Assembly (NCBI GenBank): GCA_947631755.1
Contig: CANRMO010000016.1
Location: 1 to 20,734 of the forward strand
DNA from: an uncultured Lachnospiraceae bacterium
GTDB taxonomy: Bacteria; Bacillota; Clostridia; Lachnospirales; Lachnospiraceae
Length of the DNA: 20,734 nucleotides
Direction of reading: 5' to 3'
Shown: positions 1 to 7,580 of the stretch, in pieces
How the letters are laid out: every line of letters starts with the position of its first letter
Position numbering within the stretch: position 1 is the first letter of the stretch
The notes under the pieces: generated by a model
What the model was told of the DNA's origin: nothing
Database searches by the model: none
Seen by the model: only the letters and a program-made list of their open reading frames with translations
Position numbers and translations under genes: made by a program

Positions 1-3
1 CGT

Positions 4-26
4 GCCCGTCTCCAGACGGGCTTTTT
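4..26 (+). terminator. Rho-independent terminator of an upstream gene outside the window
   Basis: GCCCGTCT (4-11) pairs perfectly with AGACGGGC (14-21) and is followed directly by five T. The stem is short and GC-rich, as in an intrinsic terminator on the plus strand. The gene it serves lies left of the window. A smaller stem (CGCC-GTAA-GGCG, about 40-51) follows and ends in a short T-rich stretch. Confidence 0.75.
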
Positions 27-217
27 CAATTCAAGAGAGCGCCGTAAGGCGGTCTTTCCTATAAAGTAAAAAAAGTGGCTGGAGAATGTGCTACAGCCAT
101 GTTTTTAGGGGGTTGTGGGGATATTATTTTTTTCATCCATGATTTTCCCAGTACCAAGACCATGCCAAACCAGACCAGTTTCCCTGCTACCTTCAAAAGC
201 AAAAACAGCATTTTCTT

Positions 218-326
218 ATACTACCTTTTTCAAAAAATCATAGTTTTTCCATACTACCTTTTTCATAAAAACATGGATTTGCCATACTACTTTTTACCCC
301 ATTCTGTTCCCATATGATACTACTTT
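218..326. repeat. 33-base tandem array, four units
   Basis: ATACTACCTTTTTCA begins at 218 and again at 251. Decayed copies (ATACTACTTTTTAC and ATACTACTTT) begin at 284 and 317. The spacing is exactly 33 bases each time. A related CTACCTT lies at 187-193, one base out of phase. Units 1 and 2 match over most of their length. A period divisible by three means each strand reads as an 11-residue repeat; on the minus strand units 1 and 2 read as KKVVW repeats, but stops interrupt the frame. This is a minisatellite-like array of unknown role. Confidence 0.8.
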
Positions 327-365
327 CTATCGCCCAAAAACCAATCCCCATTATTTTTACTCACA

Positions 366-554
366 TTGAGGCTGAAATTTCTGCGATTGAGGCTAGAGTT
401 TTGTGTACTCGTGCCAGCATTTTATGTACTGGTGCTGAATTATTGTCCACTGAGGCAACATTTTGAACGCATTAAGAACAGAAACAAAATGATTGATATT
501 TCTTTTTTCATATCGAGATACCCTTTCCAGATATCGAGGTCAGGAAATCAGGCA
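366..554. repeat. Degenerate 21-base periodic array
   Basis: Related words recur every 21 bases: TTGAGGCTG (366), TTGAGGCTA (387), CTCGTGCCA (408), CTGGTGCTG (429), CTGAGGCAA (450). After two poorly matching phases the same register returns with TCGAGATA (513) and TCGAGGTC (534). Similar words (CCGAGATA at 574, CTGAGATA at 592, CTGATGTC at 604) continue out of register. The period equals seven codons, consistent with decay of a heptad-repeat coding sequence, but stops in all long frames argue against a living gene. Confidence 0.65.
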
Positions 555-636
555 TTAAAACATTCATTTTATGCCGAGATAACGCTATCCACTGAGATAC
601 GCACTGATGTCACATATATTGCATGTCAAAACAATT

Positions 637-667
637 TTTTGATGTGCATTTTTTTGTTCCATCAAAA
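637..667 (+). promoter_or_regulatory. Stem-loop just upstream of the methyltransferase
   Basis: TTTTGATG (637-644) is a perfect inverted match of CATCAAAA (660-667) with a 15-base loop. It ends about 36 bases before the methyltransferase ribosome binding site, so it probably lies in the 5' untranslated leader or overlaps the promoter. The AT-rich stem is weak. I could not identify a convincing promoter for this gene. Confidence 0.4.
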
Positions 668-717
668 TTTATTCCAAAAAATCGGCATGAATTGCCCTAT
701 ATGAAAGGAGAAATATT

Positions 718-2046
718 ATGAGAAAAAATTCAAACAAAACATCAGTTAACGTCCCAGAGGCTTTAGCAGCTCTGTACGGAAACAGCGGTTCTCAAATGAA
801 ACAGGCTGTACTCGGTGTAAAACCCAGCTATATTGGCGAGAAAGAACTCAAAAAATTATATCGCCGATACAAGGTAAAAAACTTGGAAGAATTGAAATCG
901 ATTATTCTTCCAAATTACATTACCAGAAATTGTACCAAAAATGTCAAGTTACATATCTCGGAGGAGAAGAAAAAACTTATAATACTGATCTCAGGAGAAA
1001 CTGAATTTACAAAAGCATTTAATAAACTCCTGCTAATTGATTACGCCAGAAAGACTACGCCTAAAAAGGTCTCGGAAGCAATAACACAATATTATAATCG
1101 GTTTGTCATTCCTTATGCCAGTGAATATGACAAAACATCAAGAAAAGAATCTGGTACTGAGCTTTATGTTTTGGGTAACAAAACATGGTTTTTGGAGGAA
1201 TACAAGAAAATCCTACTAGATCTCCCCAAGGAGGTAAACACACTTATCGAGCCTTTTATGGGAAGCGATATTATTACCCTTGACTCCTGCAGGCAAAACC
1301 GCTTTAAAAAAATCATTACGAACGATATTTGGTGGCAGAAAGTAAATTACGTTCGAGCATTATTTAATGAATTAGATAAATTAATGGTAGCATGTCTTTC
1401 TCAGACTCCTGACTTAAACACCTATACAAAAGCAAACAATTATATTCAAAATTGCGGAAATTTAAGGTCGGATAAAATATACCCTCGAATTGCTGCCAAA
1501 TACTTTTTGAAAAATTATTGTGAAAATTATCGTGGGGAACTAAGAGATAATAGAATCATTGAATACAACCCTAATGCCACTGCCAATTATATGAAGCACC
1601 TTGATTCTTTTTGGGATATCCCTCCATGCTGCAAAAATGTTATAATCCACAACGAAGATGCATCAGACATCATCAGGAGATATGACCGAAAAAAACATCT
1701 TCTCTTTGTGGATCCGCCCTATCCTGATTCACATGGATATGAAGAACCTTTTACCATAAACGATTTTGAAAATATTGTTAATGACACCATTAACTTTAAA
1801 GGGTATTTTATCTTTTGTTGCAGAATAACAGAAAAGCACAGCAAAATTCATTTGCATAAAGATGCCTACGGCAAAAAAGATTTATCTATCAAAAATATCA
1901 TTGACAATCTCTTTTATGGGCATAAACTTTATTATAAAGATTTGTTATATACAAAAAGCGGTGTCGCCATTGAACATGTCATTACCAACTTCCCCTTTGA
2001 CGACTGTATGGTCTATGATACTGCACTGCCACATAGCGCACCTTAA
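718..2046 (+). CDS. Orphan D12-class DNA adenine methyltransferase
   Basis: The product (442 residues) should transfer methyl from S-adenosylmethionine to N6 of adenine in DNA. Seen in order: a K-T-W-F-L segment near residue 155 resembling motif X, a variant AdoMet-binding motif EPFMGSD (178-184), ITND (about 200-203), and the catalytic DPPY (332-335) within LFVDPPYPDS. The order fits the alpha (Dam/D12) arrangement. The protein is long for a Dam-like enzyme (usually about 270-300 residues) because about 145 residues of unrecognised, basic, helical sequence precede motif X. AAAGGAG lies eight bases before the ATG. No restriction enzyme or specificity gene is visible, so it may be an orphan, a phage or plasmid relic, or half of a system whose partner is outside the window. 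The target sequence cannot be read from the protein. Codon use is AT-rich, unlike the next genes, which suggests horizontal transfer. Confidence 0.85.
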   Translation: MRKNSNKTSVNVPEALAALYGNSGSQMKQAVLGVKPSYIGEKELKKLYRRYKVKNLEELKSIILPNYITRNCTKNVKLHISEEKKKLIILISGETEFTKAFNKLLLIDYARKTTPKKVSEAITQYYNRFVIPYASEYDKTSRKESGTELYVLGNKTWFLEEYKKILLDLPKEVNTLIEPFMGSDIITLDSCRQNRFKKIITNDIWWQKVNYVRALFNELDKLMVACLSQTPDLNTYTKANNYIQNCGNLRSDKIYPRIAAKYFLKNYCENYRGELRDNRIIEYNPNATANYMKHLDSFWDIPPCCKNVIIHNEDASDIIRRYDRKKHLLFVDPPYPDSHGYEEPFTINDFENIVNDTINFKGYFIFCCRITEKHSKIHLHKDAYGKKDLSIKNIIDNLFYGHKLYYKDLLYTKSGVAIEHVITNFPFDDCMVYDTALPHSAP

Positions 2047-2145
2047 ATTTACAAGCAACAGCACTGGCTTTCACAGTATCAAGGGGCTATCAAACTGTCA
2101 AAATGCAAAATTAGGGCTCGAACATGCGTCGAAATGCCCCTAAAA

Positions 2146-2189
2146 CAAAAACCCAGTCCGTTTTCTCTCCAAAATGGACTGGGTTTTTG
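2146..2189. terminator. Bidirectional terminator between the methyltransferase and prfA
   Basis: CAAAAACCCAGTCC (2146-2159) pairs perfectly over 14 bases with GGACTGGGTTTTTG (2176-2189) around a 16-base loop. The A-tract and T-tract give a U-run in both directions, so it can end the methyltransferase transcript (plus) and the prmC-prfA transcript (minus). Confidence 0.85.
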
Positions 2190-2251
2190 CTATATTTCTG
2201 CATTTATACAAGCCGCCTGTTTATGGGAAAATGCCGTATTTTCGGGCTTAT

Positions 2252-3328
2252 CTACCCCTCTTCATTTAACCTGCTTAAGCGTATCGCCTGGTCGGCGGCA
2301 ATCAAACTATCAAGCATCTCCCCCAGACTGCCGTCCAGAATGGCATCCAGGCGATGAAGCGTCAGTTTGATTCGGTGGTCGGTCACCCGGCCCTGTGGGA
2401 AATTATAGGTGCGGATCTTCTCCGAACGGTCTCCCGTGCCGATCTGACTCCGCCTCTCCTCCGCCTCAGCGTCATGTGCTTTCGCCCTCTCAAGTTCGTA
2501 CAGGCGGGCGCGCAGCACTTTGAGCGCCTTATCTTTATTTTTAAGCTGGGATTTCTCATCCTGGCAGGAAATCACGATCCCCGTTGGAATATGGGTAAGC
2601 CGGACTGCCGAATCTGTCGTATTGACACACTGGCCGCCGTTTCCCGATGCGCGGAACACATCAAATTTGCAGTCGTTCATATCCAGTTCCACTTCCACCT
2701 CCTCTACCTCGGGCATAATCGCCACCGTGGCAGTAGATGTGTGGATCCGCCCGCCAGACTCCGTCGCCGGGATCCGCTGGACACGGTGCACACCGCTCTC
2801 ATATTTCAATTTAGAATAAGCGCCGGAACCATTTATCATAAAAACAATTTCCTTGAAACCACCGATACCATTTTCATTGGAATTCATCGTGTCTACCTTC
2901 CAGTGGTTTGCCTCTGCGTACCGGCAGTACATGCGGTACAGATCTGCCGCGAAAAGTGCTGCCTCATCGCCGCCGGCACCGGCACGTATCTCCACAATAA
3001 CATTCTTATCGTCGTTGGGGTCTTTCGGCAAAAGAAGAATGCGCAGCTCCTTTTCAATTTTCTCAACACTGCCCTTGCATTCATTTAATTCTTCCCTGGC
3101 AAGCTCTCTGAGTTCTTCGTCCGTCTCCTCTTCCAACATGGCAAGGCTGTCCTCAATCCCTGCCTTTTTCTCTTTATATTCCTTATATTTTGTGACAATC
3201 GGCTCCAAATCCGCCTGTTCTTTCATCAATTTCTGATAGCGCACCGTATCATTCAGTACATCCGGTTCACTCAGCTCATTAAGAATCTCATCATAACGGA
3301 ACATAGCATCTTCCAGTCTGTCAAACAT
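2252..3328 (-). CDS. prfA: Peptide chain release factor 1
   Basis: RF1 reads UAA and UAG in the ribosomal A site and triggers peptide release. The reading codon tripeptide PAT (residues 187-189, in RIPATESGGR) marks it as RF1, not RF2. The universal GGQ motif (231-233, GNGGQCVN) contacts the peptidyl-transferase centre; its Gln is the residue methylated by PrmC. At 358 residues it matches E. coli RF1 (360). I chose the ATG at 3328 because GGAGGAG lies four bases upstream; a GTG seven codons earlier has no comparable site. The start overlaps the end of prmC by eight bases, so the two are likely translationally coupled. It is the last gene of the DUF1385-prmC-prfA operon and is followed by the terminator at 2146-2189. 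Confidence 0.97.
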   Translation of the reverse strand: MFDRLEDAMFRYDEILNELSEPDVLNDTVRYQKLMKEQADLEPIVTKYKEYKEKKAGIEDSLAMLEEETDEELRELAREELNECKGSVEKIEKELRILLLPKDPNDDKNVIVEIRAGAGGDEAALFAADLYRMYCRYAEANHWKVDTMNSNENGIGGFKEIVFMINGSGAYSKLKYESGVHRVQRIPATESGGRIHTSTATVAIMPEVEEVEVELDMNDCKFDVFRASGNGGQCVNTTDSAVRLTHIPTGIVISCQDEKSQLKNKDKALKVLRARLYELERAKAHDAEAEERRSQIGTGDRSEKIRTYNFPQGRVTDHRIKLTLHRLDAILDGSLGEMLDSLIAADQAIRLSRLNEEG

Positions 3329-4160
3329 GTTCTCCTCCAATCTGTCCACACACGATGCGGTCCAAACCCGCCAAATCCTTTTTTACCTCACATCTGCAAA
3401 AACCAGCTGCCCGCATAAGTTTACTGACAGCCATTCCCTGGTCGCATCCAATCTCAAAAAAAAGCATCCCCTCTTCGCGCAAAAACATGCGGCTCTCCGA
3501 TATGATACTCCTGTAGAATGACAATCCGTCCTCCCCGCCGTCGAGGGCGAGCCGAGGCTCGTGTTCCCGCACTTCTGGCATGAGCCCCTCTATGACACCG
3601 CCGGGAATATACGGCGGATTTGATACAATGACATCATACTTTCCCCCAATTGTCTGAAAGAGATCACTTTTTACCATATATACATCTGCTCCATTTTTTT
3701 CGGCATTTCTTTCCGCCACTTCCAGCGCCGCACCGGAGATATCTGAGAGTGTCACAGAACTACAATTTCCCAGCACAGCAAGACTGATTCCGATACAGCC
3801 GGAACCCGTGCAGAGATCTAACACATCTTTTCCCCCACAGACTTTCAGCACCTCCTCCACCAGACATTCCGTATCCTGGCGGGGGATCAGCACCGACTCG
3901 TCCACATAAAAGGGCAGCCCCATAAATTCGGTCTCATGAGTAATGTACTCCAGCGGGATGTGCCGTCTGCGAAAATCCAGCAGCCTATTAAAATGAGATA
4001 CTGCCAATTCCGGCGCCTGTTCTTCTCCCCGCAGGAAAAACTGGTTTTTATCCATGGAAAAACAATGGGCGAACAAATACCAGGCATTGAGCCCGGACTC
4101 CGCAACATCTGCCATCGACAATTTTTGTTCCCCCATGCGCAAAACATCTCGATATGTCAC
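3321..4160 (-). CDS. prmC: Release factor glutamine methyltransferase
   Basis: PrmC (HemK) methylates the glutamine of the GGQ motif in release factors using S-adenosylmethionine. The 279 residues match the usual length (about 277-290). An N-terminal helical domain (about 1-75) binds the release factor. The AdoMet motif DLCTGSGCIG (115-124) and the catalytic NPPY (181-184, in VSNPPYIPGG) are intact, followed by the family-typical EPRLALDGGEDG segment. The start is GTG, preceded by GAGGAG, and forms a GTGA overlap with the stop of the DUF1385 gene. The 3' end overlaps prfA, so enzyme and substrate are produced from one mRNA, a widespread bacterial arrangement. Confidence 0.96.
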   Translation of the reverse strand: MTYRDVLRMGEQKLSMADVAESGLNAWYLFAHCFSMDKNQFFLRGEEQAPELAVSHFNRLLDFRRRHIPLEYITHETEFMGLPFYVDESVLIPRQDTECLVEEVLKVCGGKDVLDLCTGSGCIGISLAVLGNCSSVTLSDISGAALEVAERNAEKNGADVYMVKSDLFQTIGGKYDVIVSNPPYIPGGVIEGLMPEVREHEPRLALDGGEDGLSFYRSIISESRMFLREEGMLFFEIGCDQGMAVSKLMRAAGFCRCEVKKDLAGLDRIVCGQIGGEHV

Positions 4161-5230
4161 TTTTTCTCCTCTTCTGTTTTTTCCTCCGGCGCCTCAAAAT
4201 AGCGGTTCAGAGCATTCAGAATTTCATCCTCTTCCTCATCCCCATCATCCAGATTGAGAATTTCTATGTCCCCTTCCCCTTTTTCCTCTGTCTCCGAAGA
4301 GGCCGCTGTCTCCGGCACTGCCTCATCCGCACAGGAAATAAACTCTTTCCAGTCAAACACGGCATCAACAGAGGCGATCGCAACCTCTATCATCGAATCA
4401 TCCGGCTCTGCAGTCGTAAGACTCTGCAGCAACAGACCGGGCTTACTGATCACATCAATCACCTTATTGTCATGTTTTCCCACATAGCGGATATATTCAT
4501 ATGCAATCCCGGCGATCACAGGAATCAGCAGGATTCGCAGAACCATGCGCAGCCACATCTGTTTCACAGCAATAAACATAAACAGCAGAATACTGAGAAA
4601 CATAACGATCAAAAGAAAACTTGTCCCGCACCTTTTGTGGGCCAGGCTCTGTTTTCTGACATTTTCTGTCGTCAGTTCCTGCCCATTTTCAAGACAGTTT
4701 ATGACTTTGTGTTCCGCTCCATGATACATAAAAACCCTCTTGATATCTTTCATTAAAGAAATCAATTTTACATATGCCACAAAAAGGACGACACGGATCA
4801 CTCCCTCAAGAAGCCCGCGCATCTGAGGGGACCGGATCGTGTGCCTGAGGGCCTCGCTGATCAAAAAAGGAGCGAGCAGAAATACACCCACTGCAATAAT
4901 GACAGCAGCTACAGTGACAAGCATCATCAAAAGATCTTCTTTTTTTCCGGAACTTTTCTCTTTCTCCTTCTCTTCTCCCTCCTCATCCTCAAAAAAGGAG
5001 GCAGAATAATTCAGCGTGCCAATCCCCATCATGAGAGACTCGACAAAAGAGACAACACCCCGGATCACAGGAATACCTGCAATCTTATATTTATCCCGGA
5101 CGCTATTGCACATTTCCTTTTTCACTTCAATCTTTCCATCGGGTTTCCGGACCGCAACTGCATATTGATCGCGGTTTTTCATCATAACCCCCTCTATGAC
5201 AGCCTGTCCCCCGATTCCTGAATATCTCAT
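4157..5230 (-). CDS. DUF1385 (YqhQ-like) integral membrane protein
   Basis: This belongs to the DUF1385 family, whose biochemical role is not established. Seen: the family start GIGGQAVIEGVMMK (residues 6-19), a conserved YHGAEHKVINC segment (about 169-179) and HKRCGTSF (198-205). Hydrophobic stretches at about 101-124, 144-160, 203-222 and 228-248 predict a multi-pass membrane protein. Two acidic low-complexity stretches stand out: residues 80-98 and the C-terminal tail from about 300, where E and D dominate. AAGGAGG precedes the ATG. The gene overlaps prmC by four bases (GTGA), and this DUF1385-prmC-prfA linkage is common in Clostridia, hinting at a translation-linked role, but that is inference. 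Confidence 0.85.
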   Translation of the reverse strand: MRYSGIGGQAVIEGVMMKNRDQYAVAVRKPDGKIEVKKEMCNSVRDKYKIAGIPVIRGVVSFVESLMMGIGTLNYSASFFEDEEGEEKEKEKSSGKKEDLLMMLVTVAAVIIAVGVFLLAPFLISEALRHTIRSPQMRGLLEGVIRVVLFVAYVKLISLMKDIKRVFMYHGAEHKVINCLENGQELTTENVRKQSLAHKRCGTSFLLIVMFLSILLFMFIAVKQMWLRMVLRILLIPVIAGIAYEYIRYVGKHDNKVIDVISKPGLLLQSLTTAEPDDSMIEVAIASVDAVFDWKEFISCADEAVPETAASSETEEKGEGDIEILNLDDGDEEEDEILNALNRYFEAPEEKTEEEKK

Positions 5231-5277
5231 ATCTATCCTCCTTCTGCATAATACTGCACAAAAAATCCAGAATTGAC

Positions 5278-5304
5278 AAAAAGGCAGAGCCTCGCGGCCC
5301 TGCC
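5278..5304 (-). terminator. Intrinsic terminator of rpmE
   Basis: Read on the minus strand, GGCAGGGCC pairs with GGCTCTGCC (nine pairs, one G-U) around a GCGA tetraloop and is followed by five T. It sits 15 bases after the rpmE stop and before the DUF1385 gene, so rpmE can be a separate transcript, with read-through possible. Confidence 0.85.
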
Positions 5305-5319
5305 CCTGCTTTCAGTAAA

Positions 5320-5520
5320 CTATTTCAAGCCATACTTGCGGTTGAACTTATCAATAGCACCACGGGCTGTTATATTCTTCTGCTGTCCGGTATAAAACGG
5401 ATGGCATTTGGAACAAACCTCAACGTGAATGTCCTGCTTTGTTGAACCGGTCACAAACTCATTACCGCAGTTGCAGACTACCTTTGCCTGGTAATATTCC
5501 GGGTGTATTCCCTCTCTCAT
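5320..5520 (-). CDS. rpmE: 50S ribosomal protein L31 (zinc-binding type)
   Basis: L31 is a small large-subunit protein that bridges to the 30S subunit. At 66 residues it has the normal length. Cysteines at 16 and 18 (CNC) and 36 and 39 (CSKC) are the zinc ligands of the C-plus type, as opposed to the zinc-free paralogue made during zinc starvation. HPFYTGQQK (40-48) is the family signature. GAGGTG precedes the ATG. It has its own promoter (5596-5624) and terminator (5278-5304), and sits just downstream of rho as in many Firmicutes. Confidence 0.97.
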   Translation of the reverse strand: MREGIHPEYYQAKVVCNCGNEFVTGSTKQDIHVEVCSKCHPFYTGQQKNITARGAIDKFNRKYGLK

Positions 5521-5595
5521 GTCTTTTTCACCTCACTGTTTATATTTTCCTTTATGTGTGAAAGGATAATGTTCTTGCTCAAAAACTGCTTGCTT

Positions 5596-5624
5596 ATTAT
5601 ATCATGTCCTTCCATTAAATACAA
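5596..5624 (-). promoter_or_regulatory. Sigma-A type promoter of rpmE
   Basis: On the minus strand TTGTAT (-35, 5619-5624) and TATAAT (-10, 5596-5601) are separated by exactly 17 bases. The leader to the rpmE ATG is about 70 bases. It overlaps the region directly after the rho stop codon, so rpmE is not dependent on rho transcription. Confidence 0.8.
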
Positions 5625-5634
5625 GTGTTTTTTT

Positions 5635-7434
5635 CTATAAATGCATTTTTTTAACTGTTTCCAGAAACTCCGCATTATTTTTCGTCCTTCGGAACAGATT
5701 TAAAATCTGTTCCATCGACTGTTCTGACTTCATGCCTCCAAGTGCCTTGCGGATCTTGACCACAGCCTCCTGCTCGTCTTTATTTAGGAGCAGATCCTCT
5801 CTCCGGGTGCTGGATTTCTGAATGTCAATGGCCGGGAAAATTCGTTTCTCAGACAGACTGCGGTCAAGAACAAGCTCCATATTTCCGGTTCCCTTAAATT
5901 CCTCAAATACCACATCATCCATCCGGCTGCCCGTATCCACCAGCGCCGTGGCAAGAATGGTAAGGCTTCCGCCTTCCCGCATATTGCGCGCCGCGCCAAA
6001 AAATCTCTTCGGCATGTGCAGCGCTGCCGGGTCAAGACCGCCGGACAATGTCCTGCCACTCGGCGTCACCGTCAGGTTATAGGCTCTCGCCAGCCGGGTG
6101 ATGCTGTCCAGCAGGATGATCACATCCTCGCCTCCCTCTACGAGACGCTTCCCTCTCTCGATCACCATCTCGGACACCCGCTTGTGATTTTCCGGCAGCT
6201 CGTCAAACGTAGAGTAAATGACATCCACTTTCTCCCCCTCGATGGACTCCTTGATATCGGTCACTTCCTCCGGGCGCTCATCAATCAGCAGAATAATAAG
6301 ATGCATTTTCGGATAATTTTTTGTGACCGCCCTCGCCACCTGCTTGAGAAGCGTTGTCTTCCCAGTCTTGGGCTGAGATACGATCATCCCCCTCTGCCCC
6401 TTTCCGATCGGAGAAATCAGATCCAGCATGCGCATTGAAACTCCAGATCCCGGCGTCTCCAGATGAATCCTCTGATCAGGAAATACCGGCGTCAATTCCT
6501 CAAACTTATTTCTCGTGTAGAGATATGACGGTGATTCCCCGTTTACTTCTTTCATATATAAAAGTGCGCTAAATTTTTCATTCGTCGTGCGGATACGCAG
6601 ATTTCCCTCAATCATGTCACCAGTGCGCAGACCAAAACGGCGGATAAACTGCGGCGCCACATAGACATCATTTTCGCCGGGGAGAAAATTATCACAGCGG
6701 ATAAAGCCATACCCCTCCGGCATAATTTCAAGAATACCATTCTTTGTAACCCCGCTGTCCAGCTCCTTAAGTTCTGTAGGATGTACATCGGCGATCTGCC
6801 GGTCTTTTACAATTGAGATCAATCCGTCTGATCCGTCATGATAGCGATATTTCTGGTTTGGGTTATAATTATAGTGATAAGACGAATTCTGAGAGACCTG
6901 GTCACTTCTCTGCTCCGAAAGATCATGATGCTGCTCTGTCTTTCTCTCCTGCGCCTTATACTCTGTCTGCCTGTAATCCTGCTGCCTGTAATCGGATGAT
7001 CGGTACTCCGATGGCCGGTGTTCGGCAGTCCGATGCTCGGTTGTCCGGTGTTCTGTTATCCGGTGTTCCGTCTTTGCTTCCGGTCTCCTGTCCGTCATCG
7101 GTTTCCGTTCTCTGACAACCCGTCTGTCTTCCATCGCTGGTCTCCGCTTTGCCACAGTCTTTCTCTCTGTCGTCGCTTTTCTTGGCCCGGCTGCACTCCT
7201 CTCCCCGGATGGCTCACTCTTCCGAACGTTTTTTCTGACAGGCATCCTGTCCGCTCTCTTTTCTCTCTCTGTCGCAGCTGCGGCCTGTTCCGGTTTGTTC
7301 TTCTTCTCCTCTTCTGCCATAAATTCCGTGAGCTTTGCTGCCAGCTCCGGTTTACGGAGTGCAGTAATGCCCTTTAACCCCTTCTCTTTGGCAATCTCTC
7401 TCAACTCTGCTAATGTTTTTTCCATATATTCCAT
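5635..7434 (-). CDS. rho: Transcription termination factor Rho with disordered repeat insert
   Basis: Rho is the hexameric RNA helicase/ATPase that ends transcription at C-rich RNA. The 599-residue protein is much longer than E. coli Rho (419). Order: N-terminal Rho_N helical domain (about 4-40); an R/E/K-rich low-complexity insert (about 41-205) holding nine pentads of the form (T/S)E(H/Y)R (122-166) and a Tyr/Asn-rich stretch (about 186-200); cold-shock-like RNA-binding domain with GYGFIR (about 242-247); Walker A SQPKTGKTTLL (353-363); the DSITRLARAYN loop; and TPSGRTLSGGLDPAAL. I chose the ATG at 7434, seven bases after AAAGGA; a GTG seven codons upstream has a poorer site. It has its own promoter at 7552-7580 and a leader of over 100 bases. 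The catalytic core is intact, so the insert is an addition, not damage. Confidence 0.96.
   Translation of the reverse strand: MEYMEKTLAELREIAKEKGLKGITALRKPELAAKLTEFMAEEEKKNKPEQAAAATEREKRADRMPVRKNVRKSEPSGERSAAGPRKATTERKTVAKRRPAMEDRRVVRERKPMTDRRPEAKTEHRITEHRTTEHRTAEHRPSEYRSSDYRQQDYRQTEYKAQERKTEQHHDLSEQRSDQVSQNSSYHYNYNPNQKYRYHDGSDGLISIVKDRQIADVHPTELKELDSGVTKNGILEIMPEGYGFIRCDNFLPGENDVYVAPQFIRRFGLRTGDMIEGNLRIRTTNEKFSALLYMKEVNGESPSYLYTRNKFEELTPVFPDQRIHLETPGSGVSMRMLDLISPIGKGQRGMIVSQPKTGKTTLLKQVARAVTKNYPKMHLIILLIDERPEEVTDIKESIEGEKVDVIYSTFDELPENHKRVSEMVIERGKRLVEGGEDVIILLDSITRLARAYNLTVTPSGRTLSGGLDPAALHMPKRFFGAARNMREGGSLTILATALVDTGSRMDDVVFEEFKGTGNMELVLDRSLSEKRIFPAIDIQKSSTRREDLLLNKDEQEAVVKIRKALGGMKSEQSMEQILNLFRRTKNNAEFLETVKKMHL
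6937..7071 (-). repeat. Nine 15-base repeats coding pentads inside Rho
   Basis: Residues 122-166 of Rho read as nine pentads: TEHRI, TEHRT, TEHRT, AEHRP, SEYRS, SDYRQ, QDYRQ, TEYKA, QERKT. The first four are near identical at DNA level, giving a 15-base tandem array that can expand or contract in frame. Charge alternates acidic then basic, with an aromatic or His in between. Confidence 0.85.
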
Positions 7435-7540
7435 TTTTACGTCCTTTCCGCTCACTCTCGCTCACCGTTGATTTTTATATCGTTCGGAAAAATTGAAATG
7501 TGAATAAAGATATACACATGATGTGCAGACAAATTTTATT

Positions 7541-7552
7541 TGACAATTGTCA
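7541..7552. promoter_or_regulatory. Perfect palindrome at the rho transcription start
   Basis: TGACAATTGTCA is a perfect 12-base palindrome. It shares its last base with the rho -10 box, so it covers the expected start site. The position suits a repressor operator; the binding protein is unknown and the match could be chance. Confidence 0.35.
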
Positions 7553-7580
7553 TTATAGCTGACATCACAAAAAAAAGCAA
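7552..7580 (-). promoter_or_regulatory. Promoter of rho
   Basis: On the minus strand TTGCTT (-35, 7575-7580) and TATAAT (-10, 7552-7557) have a 17-base spacer. The -35 lies at the foot of the terminator of the upstream gene. The leader from this promoter to the rho ATG is about 110 bases, long enough for autoregulation by Rho, which is known in other bacteria. Confidence 0.75.

Larger units (their letters stand above)
27..717. other. AT-rich intergenic region with periodic repeats and no convincing gene
   Basis: About 690 bases lie between the first terminator and the methyltransferase. Open frames here lack ribosome binding sites, give low-complexity peptides rich in F, Y and I, and overlap the repeat arrays, so I do not call them genes. 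The stretch holds four 33-base units (218-326), nine 21-base phases (366-554) and a stem-loop (637-667). It is clearly richer in A+T than the core genes to the right, which suggests acquired DNA. A decayed repeat-protein gene is possible: in the plus frame starting at the ATG at 314, the 21-base repeats read as a heptad series (IEAEIS, AIEARVL, CTRASIL, CTGAELL) before a stop at 464-466. Confidence 0.6.

Noticed and set aside
75..317. Open frame of 80 codons starting GTG in the 33-base array
   Set aside because: No ribosome binding site, low-complexity F/Y-rich peptide, and the frame exists because the repeat length is a multiple of three.
185..330. CRISPR array suggested by regular 33-base spacing
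   Set aside because: The units are near-identical over most of their length or decayed, so there are no unique spacers of normal size, and no cas gene is present.
366..704. Open frame of 112 codons with a TTG start before the methyltransferase
   Set aside because: No ribosome binding site, starts inside the 21-base array, and the peptide is hydrophobic without recognisable domains.
2354..3088. Long plus-strand open frames antisense to prfA
   Set aside because: prfA on the minus strand is unambiguous; the plus-strand frames are its complements with no ribosome binding site.
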